From Rhodospirillales bacterium (GTDB lineage Bacteria; Pseudomonadota; Alphaproteobacteria; BOG-932; Roseiterribacteraceae): 64,000 bases of DNA. Position numbers and translations under genes: made by a program. Location: contig PLTD01000127.1 in the NCBI GenBank assembly GCA_003165335.1, forward strand, positions 62,001 to 126,000, given 5' to 3'. Within the stretch, counting starts at the first letter, position 1; every line of letters starts with the position of its first letter. This document shows, one piece after another, positions 55,151-64,000 of the stretch. The notes beneath the pieces were generated by a model, which was not told the DNA's origin, ran no database searches, and saw only the letters and a list, made by a program, of their open reading frames with translations.

Positions 55151-55320
55151 TTTTGGCGGCGTGATCGACATTCCTTATAGTTAATTGGTATTGCCAACGG
55201 CTTGATTGGGATCACTGCCTGTCCTTGCCGGTCAGGGAACTCCCTGCCTGTGGCAGGTTTGTCCGGCCGATTCGAACTGCTGACCGCATCACATTCAATG
55301 CAACTCTTGTCGAGGGCGCT

Positions 55321-56103
55321 ATGAAGTTTTCAGTGATCGCGGTCATTACGACACTGCTATTGGCCGGTTGTATCGCTCAACCGTCACCCCAACCACAACT
55401 GCAACCGATGCGGCTTGCCTGTCCCGACGGCGGAGCCGCTCAACTCTCTGCCGGAATAGCGGCTTACAACAGTCGCGACCTGCAGGCCGCTTTTCGTAAT
55501 CTGCGGACATCGGCGGATTGCGGCAATCAGGATGCACAGGTGAACCTGGGATACATCTATGCGCGCGGCGAAGTTGGCGGTCAGCCCAATCAGCAGGAGG
55601 CTCTTCACCTATACAAACTGTCGGCTGCTCAGGGAAACGGCGAAGGCATGAATGCTATCGGATACAAATATCAGTTTGGCACCGGCGTTGCGCCGGATAT
55701 AGGCACGGCAGTGCGTTGGTATTGTAAGGCGGTCGCAAAAGGCAACGGTAGGGCGCTGAACAATCTTGCGATCCTTTACGATCATGGAATAGGTGTCCCG
55801 CAAAATAGTGATGCCGCCCGGGATTTGTGGCGACAAGCGGGTGAACACGGCCATTCGAACGGCTTTTTTAATTTGGGGCTCAGCTACATCCAAGGGCCAG
55901 GCAAGCTTGACCCCAAACAAGGGGAGCAGTTTCTGATTCAGGCAGCACGGGCTGGGAACATGCCGGCACAAGTCGCCCTACGCCGTAGCGGTTACAAGGA
56001 GCCGCTGCCTCCGTCCGTGGACGAAAGTCGTGCCATGGTGATCCAGCCCGTGAATCCGTCCCCGGGTCATGCTCCTGTCTGCGACGGCGCGCTTATCAGT
56101 TAG
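55321..56103 (+). CDS. Sel1-repeat (TPR-like) putative lipoprotein
   Basis: MKFSVIAVITTLLLAGC lipobox; repeats ...AQVNLGYIYARGEVGGQPNQQEALHLYKLSAAQGNGEGMNAIGYKYQFGTGVAPDIGTAVRWYCKAVAKGNGRALNNLAILYDHGIGVPQNSDAARDLW. Confidence 0.9.
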   Translation: MKFSVIAVITTLLLAGCIAQPSPQPQLQPMRLACPDGGAAQLSAGIAAYNSRDLQAAFRNLRTSADCGNQDAQVNLGYIYARGEVGGQPNQQEALHLYKLSAAQGNGEGMNAIGYKYQFGTGVAPDIGTAVRWYCKAVAKGNGRALNNLAILYDHGIGVPQNSDAARDLWRQAGEHGHSNGFFNLGLSYIQGPGKLDPKQGEQFLIQAARAGNMPAQVALRRSGYKEPLPPSVDESRAMVIQPVNPSPGHAPVCDGALIS

Positions 56104-56795
56104 CGCTCTCCGAAAATCGCCGTTCCTACCCTTACATGGGTGGCACCCGCAGCGATGGCGGCGGGATAATCGCCGCTCATCCCCTGACTCAGAATCGGCA
56201 AATGGTGAGCCTTTGCCAAGGCAGCCATTTCATTGAAATAGGGCGTCGGGTCCTGCCCGGCCGGCGGGATGCACATCAGACCGACGATCGGCAGGCCATA
56301 ATCGTCCCGTGACAGGGTCAGCAGCGCACTTAGGTTCTCGGGAGCGACGCCGGCCTTCTGCGACTCGTTGCCGATATTCACCTGGATATAACACTGCGGA
56401 TGGCGGCCGGAGCGTTGCATCTCCTCTGCCAGTTTCTCAGCCAGCTTGGGCCGGTCAACTGTTTCGATGACATCGAACAAGGCTACCGCGTCTTTGACCT
56501 TATTGGTTTGCAGCGGCCCGATAAGATGCAGGACCAAGTCGGGAAACTCCGCCCGCAACTGCGGAAATTTCGATGCCGCTTCCTGGACACGATTTTCGCC
56601 GAAAATCCTCTGGCCTGCCGACAGTGCCTGCCGGACGGCGTCGATGCTGTGGTTTTTGCTGACCGCCACCAGCGCGACGGAATGCGGATCGCGACCGATT
56701 GCCTTGGCCGCCTCGACGATTTTTTCCCGCACTTCCTTTAGATGGGTGACGGTGGCGTCGGCGGCAGATTCCGTGGCAAGATCGTTTCTATCCAT
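56100..56795 (-). CDS. YggS family pyridoxal phosphate-dependent protein (PLPBP)
   Basis: VALVAVSKNHSIDAVRQALSAGQRIFGENRVQEAASKFPQL, HLIGPLQTNKVKDAVALFDVIETVDR, GMSGDYPAAIAAGATHVRVGTAIFG. Confidence 0.96.
   Translation of the reverse strand: MDRNDLATESAADATVTHLKEVREKIVEAAKAIGRDPHSVALVAVSKNHSIDAVRQALSAGQRIFGENRVQEAASKFPQLRAEFPDLVLHLIGPLQTNKVKDAVALFDVIETVDRPKLAEKLAEEMQRSGRHPQCYIQVNIGNESQKAGVAPENLSALLTLSRDDYGLPIVGLMCIPPAGQDPTPYFNEMAALAKAHHLPILSQGMSGDYPAAIAAGATHVRVGTAIFGER
56105..56278 (-). repeat. Direct repeat copy B (3' end of intact yggS)
   Basis: Matches 54978-55150 in the same orientation; 954 bp between the two copies. Confidence 0.93.
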
Positions 56796-57873
56796 GGTTG
56801 CACTCTATAACGATTTCAGCCGCTTTAGTCTGCGCGGCCTCCACTGGCTTTCGCTATTTGCCGCTCTGGTTCCGTCTGCCGCTTATTCTGCCGATATCGA
56901 CACCAGTCTGGGCGGCTTCGTCAAATTCCAATCCGCGTTCCTTGATCCCGCGCGCCCACCGATCGGCAGCGACGGGGCGCGGCTGGACGGCGAGGCCCAT
57001 GTGGAGATCCAGGCGCAGACGGACACCGGTGTAACCTATGGCGGTCGGCTGCAATTGCTGCGTGCGGCCAAGGCCGGTGACAACGGCAGTTTCGCCGATA
57101 TCGGCTGGGCATGGGGCGAGTTTCGGCTCGGCGACTATGGCGGCGCGGCTCGGGAACTGACCGTGTCTGCGCCGACCATTGGCATCGGTCAGATCGGTGG
57201 CGATTTGGACCGATTCGGTGCACCGTCGGCGCTGTTGGCGCCTTATGCGCTGAATAACGACGATTCGGCCAAGCTGACCTATCTATCCCCGGCTGTTCTG
57301 GGATTTCGTCTGGGCATATCCTACACGCCTGAACTGACCGGTGGGGGGATCGAGTTGGTATCCGAACCGCACGTCGCGGGCATCGATCGGCATCGCAACG
57401 TGGCGGAGATTGCGCTGGGTTCGACCCGGGATGTCGGGGCGGTCACGGTGACAACCGGAGCATCCGCCGTCTTCGGGGATAGTGTGCCAGGGTCCCATCT
57501 GCACGATCTGGCGGGCGGCTCGGCCGGCGTTAAGGCTGCCTGGAACGGTTTTACCGTTGGCGGCGGCTTTGTCTATGACGGCGCCGGCACTTTGCCATTG
57601 GACGGGCGGCCGGGTCATGTCGATGTCGATAGCATCGTCAGCGAATTCAATCTGGGCGCCACCTACGATCTAGACCGCTGGTCGTTCGGTGTTTCGTGGG
57701 CGCATGACTATCGAAAAGCGCAGGCATCCACCGATCTTGTTTCCGCAGGCTTAACCTACCGGATCGTGAGAGGACTGACGGTCGGGGCGGATTTGGCGCA
57801 TTTCTCGAGGCCCGCAGGACTGGGCAATGCCCAGACGAGCGCGCTGTTGGCCGAGACCGCGATCCATTTTTAG
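56794..57873 (+). CDS. Porin-like outer membrane protein
   Basis: Signal-peptide-like N-term (LSLFAALVPSAAYS), DIDTSLGGFVKFQSAF, beta-barrel pattern, LTYRIVRGLTVGADLAHFSRP; terminal F. Confidence 0.75.
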   Translation: MVALYNDFSRFSLRGLHWLSLFAALVPSAAYSADIDTSLGGFVKFQSAFLDPARPPIGSDGARLDGEAHVEIQAQTDTGVTYGGRLQLLRAAKAGDNGSFADIGWAWGEFRLGDYGGAARELTVSAPTIGIGQIGGDLDRFGAPSALLAPYALNNDDSAKLTYLSPAVLGFRLGISYTPELTGGGIELVSEPHVAGIDRHRNVAEIALGSTRDVGAVTVTTGASAVFGDSVPGSHLHDLAGGSAGVKAAWNGFTVGGGFVYDGAGTLPLDGRPGHVDVDSIVSEFNLGATYDLDRWSFGVSWAHDYRKAQASTDLVSAGLTYRIVRGLTVGADLAHFSRPAGLGNAQTSALLAETAIHF

Positions 57874-58511
57874 CGGTGGCGCTTCCCGCCGTTCGGGTCC
57901 TGAAATTTGAATAGACCCGGGTCCAGCGTCGCGCCGAACGTCCAGTCGGAAAAGCTGACGTCCGTGATTTGCCCCTGGCCATCGATAAGTCGCCATCCGC
58001 GCAATTCGAGCGGAGAATCCGAAAAGGCGACCGTCACCGTACCGTCGGCATCTTTTTGGGCCTGTGTCAGCGTTACCCGGATAACGCCTGCCGTGTGCTC
58101 GAACGCCGTCACGCGCACGCCGTCAGTCAGCGAAATCTTCGGCCTTAAGAGGAAATCGAGCGGTGTCGACCCAATCGGCAGATTGGACGCCTCCTTTTGC
58201 TGGGCATCCCAAAAGATAACGTAATCGCCGTCCGCGATCAGAAGATTGCCCTTGGGCTGCGTGTACTCGAACCGAAGCTTGCTGGGACGGCTAAGATAGA
58301 AGATACCACGCGTCGGGTTCCCGTCGGGTCCGACGAATGTGAAGTTCGCCTGTGCGGTGGTCAGACCGTTCAAATAGCCTTCTATGCGGGTAAGATCGGC
58401 GGCCTGACCGGCTGTGACGGCCTGCGGTCCGGCTTGCGCCTGTGCATGGCTCGGTCCCCCGAATGTTATCGCGAAAACAATAAGAGCTGGGACGATTTGA
58501 TTGAACTTCAT
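57870..58511 (-). CDS. lolA: Outer membrane lipoprotein carrier protein LolA
   Basis: Signal peptide; ADLTRIEGYLNGLTTAQANFTFVGPDGNPTRGIFYLSRPSKLRFEYTQPKGNLLIADGDYVIFWD. Confidence 0.92.
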   Translation of the reverse strand: MKFNQIVPALIVFAITFGGPSHAQAQAGPQAVTAGQAADLTRIEGYLNGLTTAQANFTFVGPDGNPTRGIFYLSRPSKLRFEYTQPKGNLLIADGDYVIFWDAQQKEASNLPIGSTPLDFLLRPKISLTDGVRVTAFEHTAGVIRVTLTQAQKDADGTVTVAFSDSPLELRGWRLIDGQGQITDVSFSDWTFGATLDPGLFKFQDPNGGKRHR

Positions 58512-58689
58512 GCCGTATCTATCGGTCACGATGGTGGCAATACAAGGGCGAAACGAGGAGCGGGCTCTCAACGAACTTGCAGCCGGTACGGGTAAAATAT
58601 ATCTAAAACTGTCGATATTTTTAACACCCGGAGTGATCCGGTTCGCGAGAAATAGCGTAAAGCCATTTGTTACAGTGCTTTAGTTAAAG

Positions 58690-58705
58690 TGGCATCGCCT
58701 TTGCA
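58690..58705 (+). promoter_or_regulatory. Candidate sigma-54 promoter upstream of MaoC gene
   Basis: TGGCATCGCCTTTGCA = GG-N10-GC with good -24/-12 context. Confidence 0.4.
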
Positions 58706-58812
58706 TCTAAGTTCGAGGCGGCGATTTAAGCTTAGTGTTTGATCGACCGACTGAATTTGGACTGTCGCCGGCGACCAGCTGGCAGCGGGTCGATGTCGTT
58801 GAGGGTGAGCGA

Positions 58813-59298
58813 ATGACCGGTACAAAGATGGCGCACTCCACAGTGATTCCCTGGAAGGGCGCCAAGCCGAGGGACACGAAGGCCACGATGACTGTCGGAG
58901 ACAGTTTTTCCAAAAGCGTGCGGTTCGATGCCAATAGCATCGCCTCATTTGCGCTTTTGACCGGCGATACCAACCCTCTTCATCACGACGCGGTCTATGC
59001 CCGGCAAAGCAGGTTTGGCGGAATTATCGCGTCCGGCAGCCATGTCACTGCCTTGCTCACCGGAATGGTCGCGGGCCATTTTGCCGATAAGGGCATGAAT
59101 GTCGGCCTCGATTTTTCGTTTCGCTTCCAGGCCCCGATTCGTCTCGACGATGTCATACAGATGCGCTGGACCATGACAGGCCGGATGCCGAAAATGTCGC
59201 TCAAGGGCGATATCGTCACTTTGGAGGGCGAGGCTGTTCGCTCAGATGGGATCGTCGCCGTATCAAGCACAGCGCACGTCCTTCTGCTCGGCTCCTGA
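58813..59298 (+). CDS. MaoC/(R)-specific enoyl-CoA hydratase-like protein
   Basis: FALLTGDTNPLHHDAVYARQSRFGGIIASGSHVTALLTGMV hotdog hydratase motif; ORF can start at 58735. Confidence 0.9.
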   Translation: MTGTKMAHSTVIPWKGAKPRDTKATMTVGDSFSKSVRFDANSIASFALLTGDTNPLHHDAVYARQSRFGGIIASGSHVTALLTGMVAGHFADKGMNVGLDFSFRFQAPIRLDDVIQMRWTMTGRMPKMSLKGDIVTLEGEAVRSDGIVAVSSTAHVLLLGS

Positions 59299-59412
59299 CG
59301 CACTTCTAAGGCGTCTAACGCCATCGGAAATCTTCATCGATCATATTTGATGGCCGTGGCCATCTGATCGCCTTGCATTCCTGCCACCCTGGTCGGTATC
59401 GTCGCGCGACGG

Positions 59413-59449
59413 CCCGAAATCGAGATTCGCTCAAGAATCGGCGTTCGGG
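59413..59449. promoter_or_regulatory. 37-bp dyad with two symmetric GANTC sites upstream of dsbA-smc
   Basis: CCCGAAATCGAGATTCGCTCAAGAATCGGCGTTCGGG: CCCGAA/TTCGGG arms and GATTC/GAATC inner arms. Confidence 0.55.
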
Positions 59450-59499
59450 CTCCATGGTCGCGCGCCAGGCCGCGTGCACCGCCGGGGAGTGACATAGCC

Positions 59500-60120
59500 A
59501 TGAATCGCATCGTTTCAGCCATAATGTTTGCAGCGCTCGCGCTTTGCACTGCGCCGAAAGCCTTCGCGGCTGACGCGCCTGCCGATCCGCGCATGGCAGA
59601 ACATGCGCTGGGCAACCCGAAGGCCCCGGTGCGGATCGACGAATATTATTCTCTGGATTGTCCGCACTGTGCGGCCTTCGTGGTCGAAACCCTGCCGCAG
59701 CTTACATCAGACTTTATCGACAAGGGTAAGGTCTACCTCGTCTTGCATGATTTCCCGCTGCACGAGATGGCGCTTCGGGCCACAATGTTGGCGCGTTGCG
59801 CCCCGCCGGAGCGCTTCTTTCCAATGGTCGATACGCTGTTCCACGTTCAACGCGGCTGGCTTCTTCAGACCGAGGGGGCATCGATGGACGCCCTGAAGCA
59901 GCAGGCGAAGTTCGCCGGGCTGACCGACAGCCAGATAGACAGTTGCCTGAACGACAGGGGTCTTGAGGATGCAATTCTTGCGGAACGGCTCGACGCTGAA
60001 AAATCCGTGCAGATCGAGGCAACCCCAACCTTCATCTTCAACCAGAACAATTCGGATCGGATCGTTTCTGCTGCGCCGTTCGATACGTTTAAAGACAAGA
60101 TCAACTCGCTGCTGAAATAG
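59500..60120 (+). CDS. DsbA-family thioredoxin-fold protein
   Basis: Signal peptide; DEYYSLDCPHCAAFVVETLPQL (CPHC), IEATPTFIFN cis-Pro region. Confidence 0.95.
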   Translation: MNRIVSAIMFAALALCTAPKAFAADAPADPRMAEHALGNPKAPVRIDEYYSLDCPHCAAFVVETLPQLTSDFIDKGKVYLVLHDFPLHEMALRATMLARCAPPERFFPMVDTLFHVQRGWLLQTEGASMDALKQQAKFAGLTDSQIDSCLNDRGLEDAILAERLDAEKSVQIEATPTFIFNQNNSDRIVSAAPFDTFKDKINSLLK

Positions 60121-60148
60121 CCGCAACAGATTGCGGCAAGGTCCCCAC

Positions 60149-63100
60149 GTGCAATTCACGCGTCTTCGCCTCGCGGGCTTCAAATCTTTCGTAGATCCGA
60201 TCGATCTCGAAATAGCCCCGGGCATGACCGGAATCGTCGGGCCCAACGGCTGCGGCAAGTCAAATCTTGTCGAGGCCCTACGCTGGGTCATGGGCGAGAC
60301 CTCGGCCCGGCGCATGCGCGGCGGCGATATGGAAGACGTCATTTTCGGCGGAACCACGACCCGGCCCGCACGCAATATCGCCGAAGTCACGCTGGTTGCC
60401 CTTGACGAGGACGGCTCGCTTCCAGCCGGCGTGACACGCCTGTCAGGCCCGGGCGAGTTCGAGATCGCTCGACGGATCGAGCGTGGCCAGGGGTCGGACT
60501 ATCGGGTCAGCGGCCGGCCGGCACGGGCGCGCGATGTCCAGACTTTATTCGCCGACGCCGCCAGTGGTTCGTCGTCACCCGCATTGGTCAGCCAAGGGCG
60601 GGTATCGGGCCTGATCAACGCCAAGCCGACAGAACGCCGTCAGGTGCTGGAAGACGCCGCAGGCATTTCCGGGCTGCACGCGCGGCGGCACGAGGCCGAA
60701 CTCAAGCTGCGGGCGGCCGAAACCAATCTAGAACGGTTGGACGATGTTCTGGGCACGATGCAGACTCAGCTGGCGGGGCTGAAAAAGCAGGCACGCCAGG
60801 CAATCCGCTACCGGGAGCTCAGCGAAGAGATCAGGCGGGCCGACGCCATGCTGCTCGCTCTGCGCTGGCAGACGTTACTGAGCCGCGCAAGCGACACGCG
60901 AAATCATTTTACACAGGCCGATAATGCCGTCCGTGAGGCAATGCTGGACGTGGCACAGGCGACGACACGCAATTCCGAGTGCGCCGCGGCCATGCCGCCG
61001 TTGCGCAAGGAAGAGGCGGCCCTGGCGCATGCCTATTCGACCGTTATAGCCAGACGGGACACGTTGATCGCCGAGGAACGCCAGCTTGCCGCGGCGGTGG
61101 CCGAAGCAGACCAACAGGCCCGCCAACTGGCGGCGGATCATGCCCACGAAAACCGCCAGCAGTCCGAGGCCCAATCCGTGGAGGCAAGGCTGGCAGCGGA
61201 AGCCGAAAGCCTGGCCGATCAGGCAAAGGGCCATCCTGCGCGGCGAGACGCGGCGCAGAGTGACCTGGCACAGGCGCGCGCGAAGGTTTCCGAATTCGAC
61301 GCCGCGCTCGCCAAACTGACTGAAAGCGTTGCCACCGCCGAGGCCGAATCTGCATCGCTCGGTCGACAAAAACGCGATCTGGAGCAGCGACTGGCGACCT
61401 TGGAACGCCGCATCGCCGACGAAAAGCGCAGGCTCGATTCCTTGCCGGCAGACCAGGCCGATGCAGATGCGATCGCCAATGCCGCTGCGGCGCAGGCACT
61501 CGCCGAAAAATCCGCGGCCGCAGCGCGGGAAAATCTGACACTCGCCGAAAAGCGCCGCTTCGACTCCGAGGGCGCAGTCGCGACAGCACGCACTGCAGAG
61601 CGTCAGGCGTCAGGTGAGGCAACCCGCCTTGCCGCCGAGCAAAAGGCGCTTGCGGGTCTGCTGAAAAGCACGTCGGCCGGGAACTTTCCTCCGGTGCTTG
61701 ACCAGATGCGCGTCGCGCGGGGCTATGAAACCGCCCTCGCAGTTGCGCTGGCGGACGGGCTGGAGGCTGCTCTCGATCCGGATGCGCCGACCCATTGGCG
61801 CGGCGAAGCGCCGACTGGAACGGACGCGGCTCAATTCCCGCCGGATATCGAGCCGCTTGCTCCTAGAATTACCGCACCGAAGGCGCTGTCCTGGGCCTTG
61901 GCCCATATCGGGCTGGTCAAGGATGATGCAACCGGCGACCGGCTGGCAGCCACTCTAAAGCCGGGACAGATATTGGTTACACGCCAGGGGGCATTGTGGC
62001 GCTGGGACGGTCTGGTTCGGCGGCCCGGTGCGGTATCGCCGGCCGCAGCACGCCTCGAACAGCGCAACCGGCTTGAGCAGGTCGAACGCGAATTCGCCGA
62101 GGCCGATCAGGCGTCGAAGGCCGCGAGCGGAAATCTTTCGGCCGCGGAAGCGGCTTTGGCTTCAGCTTCCGCGGCCGAGAAAGACGCTCGTGGCGCGGTC
62201 ATGGCCGTGACGGCGGCGCTCGAACGCGCGCGCGGCGATCACGCCCAACGTAAACGCGAAGCCGAATCGCGCGCCGTGACGCGCCAGGCGCTTGCCGGGT
62301 CGCTCGGCCTGGCTGAGACCGACAGGTCCGGTGTCGTGTCAGCGATGGCTGCTTTGACGGAAAATCTCAAATTACTGCCTGACTCGGCGGACGCGCGCCG
62401 CGAGTTGGAGGTTCTAAGGGCCAATCTCTCGTCAGAGCGCAACCGCCTTGGCCTGTGTCTGGCCGCGGTTGAACAGCTTGGGCGCGAAGATTCGGCGCGC
62501 AATACGCGTTTGGCCACGATCGCCGGAGAACGGCAGGAATGGCGGGATCGCGCCGGTCGGGCATCGGTGCGCGTGGCCGAACTCGGGCAACGTGAATCAG
62601 TATTGAGTACAGCACGCGCACGTTTGGCCGAGGAGCCGGCCCGCCTTGCGACCGCGCGCGAGAAAATCCTGTCCGAGTTGGAGATCGCCGAAAAGGCGCG
62701 TGCCCAAGCGTCTGACCGTGTCGTGGCCGGAGAAGCGGCCCAGCAGGCGAGCGAACGTGCATTACGCCTCGCCGAATCCGGCCTTGCCGATATGCGCGAG
62801 GCGCGTGTGCGGGCCGAGGCCGCAGTCGCAGCGGTGATTGAAGAAATGGAACAGCTGAAACAGCGTGCCGTCGAGAGGCTGGGCGATGTGGCGCCGGCAA
62901 GCATCGATTTGACCATGCTGGCGGGGCTCGCCGGATTGGCGCCGGACAAACTGCCTGAGCCTGCCTCGGCAGAGGCGCGCCATGCCAAACTGACCCGGGA
63001 TCGCGACTCGATCGGTCCGGTCAACCTGCGCGCCGAAATGGAAGTCGCCGAGCTGGACGGCGAAATTACCCGCATGACGAGCGAGCGAGACGACCTTATC

Positions 63101-63634
63101 GCCGCCATCGCCAGGCTGCGGCAAGCTGTCCATGGTCTGAACCGCGAGGCGCGGGAAAGACTGCTTGCGTCGTTCGGCACCATCGATGCGCATTTCCGCC
63201 GACTGTTCGAAAGATTGTTCGGCGGCGGTTCGGCGGAACTGAGACTGACCGAGGCCGACGACCCGTTAGACGCCGGGCTCGAAATCCTCGCCAGCCCGCC
63301 CGGAAAAAAACTTCAGCAATTGTCTTTGCTATCGGGCGGTGAACAGGCCCTGACGGCTATCGCGCTGATTTTCGCCATGTTTTTGACCAACCCGTCGCCG
63401 GTTTGCGTTCTCGACGAGGTCGATGCGCCGCTGGACGATGCCAATGTCGATCGTTTTTGCGCCCTGGTGCAGGAGATCGCGCGGGATGTCGGCACGCGAT
63501 TCCTGATCATTACGCACCATCGTTTGACCATGGCGCGGATGGATCGCCTCTATGGTGTTACAATGGCGGAGCGCGGCATTTCGCAACTGGTATCGGTCGA
63601 TTTGCGCCGCGCAGACGCCCTTACGGCCGCATAG
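60149..63634 (+). CDS. smc: Chromosome segregation protein SMC
   Basis: FTRLRLAGFKSFVDPIDLEIAPGMTGIVGPNGCGKSNLVEALRWVMGE; long coiled coils; LSLLSGGEQALTAIALIFAMFLTNPSPVCVLDEVDAPLDDANVDRF; GTG at 60149. Confidence 0.98.
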   Translation: MQFTRLRLAGFKSFVDPIDLEIAPGMTGIVGPNGCGKSNLVEALRWVMGETSARRMRGGDMEDVIFGGTTTRPARNIAEVTLVALDEDGSLPAGVTRLSGPGEFEIARRIERGQGSDYRVSGRPARARDVQTLFADAASGSSSPALVSQGRVSGLINAKPTERRQVLEDAAGISGLHARRHEAELKLRAAETNLERLDDVLGTMQTQLAGLKKQARQAIRYRELSEEIRRADAMLLALRWQTLLSRASDTRNHFTQADNAVREAMLDVAQATTRNSECAAAMPPLRKEEAALAHAYSTVIARRDTLIAEERQLAAAVAEADQQARQLAADHAHENRQQSEAQSVEARLAAEAESLADQAKGHPARRDAAQSDLAQARAKVSEFDAALAKLTESVATAEAESASLGRQKRDLEQRLATLERRIADEKRRLDSLPADQADADAIANAAAAQALAEKSAAAARENLTLAEKRRFDSEGAVATARTAERQASGEATRLAAEQKALAGLLKSTSAGNFPPVLDQMRVARGYETALAVALADGLEAALDPDAPTHWRGEAPTGTDAAQFPPDIEPLAPRITAPKALSWALAHIGLVKDDATGDRLAATLKPGQILVTRQGALWRWDGLVRRPGAVSPAAARLEQRNRLEQVEREFAEADQASKAASGNLSAAEAALASASAAEKDARGAVMAVTAALERARGDHAQRKREAESRAVTRQALAGSLGLAETDRSGVVSAMAALTENLKLLPDSADARRELEVLRANLSSERNRLGLCLAAVEQLGREDSARNTRLATIAGERQEWRDRAGRASVRVAELGQRESVLSTARARLAEEPARLATAREKILSELEIAEKARAQASDRVVAGEAAQQASERALRLAESGLADMREARVRAEAAVAAVIEEMEQLKQRAVERLGDVAPASIDLTMLAGLAGLAPDKLPEPASAEARHAKLTRDRDSIGPVNLRAEMEVAELDGEITRMTSERDDLIAAIARLRQAVHGLNREARERLLASFGTIDAHFRRLFERLFGGGSAELRLTEADDPLDAGLEILASPPGKKLQQLSLLSGGEQALTAIALIFAMFLTNPSPVCVLDEVDAPLDDANVDRFCALVQEIARDVGTRFLIITHHRLTMARMDRLYGVTMAERGISQLVSVDLRRADALTAA

Positions 63635-63670
63635 CGACACCGGAATGACCCCCAAATCCGGGAAACCGGC

Positions 63671-63699
63671 TTGACAGGAATTGATGCCGCTCATACGGT
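63671..63699 (+). promoter_or_regulatory. Candidate promoter for atp operon
   Basis: TTGACA (63671-63676), 17-bp spacer, TACGGT. Confidence 0.4.
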
Positions 63700-63765
63700 C
63701 GCGCCGCTTTCAGCGCCGAGGGGTGCTGAGGGTTTTTTGGCTGCGCTTTCAAGAAAGATGCGCCG

Positions 63766-64000
63766 ATGAACCCGAACGACCTCGAGAATCGAATCGCTCA
63801 GGCTCGCGCCAGGGCTGATCGCCATGGTCCGGCATCTTCGGATGGCGGCGCGGACCCGGGGATCGAGAGTGCGATGAGTTTCGGATTGCGCGCCGGAGCG
63901 CAGTTCGTATCGGCAGTTCTGCTGGGCGGAGGACTTGGGTGGGCGATCGATCGCTGGCTCGGGACCAAACCGTTCGGAATGCTGATCCTGATGGTGCTGA
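63766..64000 (+). CDS. atpI: ATP synthase subunit I (AtpI), truncated by window end
   Basis: MNPNDLENRIAQARARADRHGPASSDGGADPGIESAMSFGLRAGAQFVSAVLLGGGLGWAIDRWLGTKPFGMLILMVL. Confidence 0.85.
   Translation, partial: MNPNDLENRIAQARARADRHGPASSDGGADPGIESAMSFGLRAGAQFVSAVLLGGGLGWAIDRWLGTKPFGMLILMVL

Noticed and set aside
54973-55215. 80-aa ORF at the yggS fragment taken as a functional small protein
   Set aside because: Its C-terminal half is a YggS copy and its N-terminus is out-of-frame sequence created by the 1-bp deletion; treated as a pseudogene fragment.
62239-63183. 314-aa Ser/Arg-rich minus-strand ORF
   Set aside because: Antisense shadow of SMC coiled coil.

Overview
64 kb of GC-rich alphaproteobacterial chromosome, mostly housekeeping and lightly accessory. 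I found no rRNA, CRISPR array, transposase, integrase or phage module. Recognisable blocks are: an RND efflux adaptor/pump pair; an aminotransferase-FtsK unit; MutY/DUF721; FolB-CcrM-RnhB; a minus-strand chain rplU-rpmA-obg-proB-hyp-thioesterase-pepN; tRNA-Leu(GAG); a cytochrome c oxidase cluster (coxB-coxA-ctaB-small CoxF-like-ctaG-coxC-SURF1-thrC); TldD; PPK2; an MFS/hydratase/SDR/Coq4-like/fused indolepyruvate ferredoxin oxidoreductase/Lrp region; YggS; LolA; DsbA-like; SMC; and the start of an atp operon (AtpI). The most notable observations are: (1) a ~174 bp near-identical direct duplication of the 3' end of yggS flanking a lone Sel1-repeat lipoprotein gene, which looks like a 3'-end-replacing insertion; (2) a 31-bp dyad centred on a perfect TATAAT box upstream of a Coq4-like gene with an HDxxH-x11-E motif; (3) clusters of GANTC (CcrM) sites upstream of the aminotransferase-ftsK unit, in a dyad upstream of dsbA-smc, and in the leader of the local ccrM gene; (4) small proteins that are easy to miss, including an RMF/CrpP-like 64 aa ORF and a 47 aa CoxF-like ORF absent from the supplied ORF track; (5) a PEP-CTERM protein whose ORF appears to read through a terminator-like hairpin. 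No clearly new multi-gene system can be demonstrated from sequence alone.
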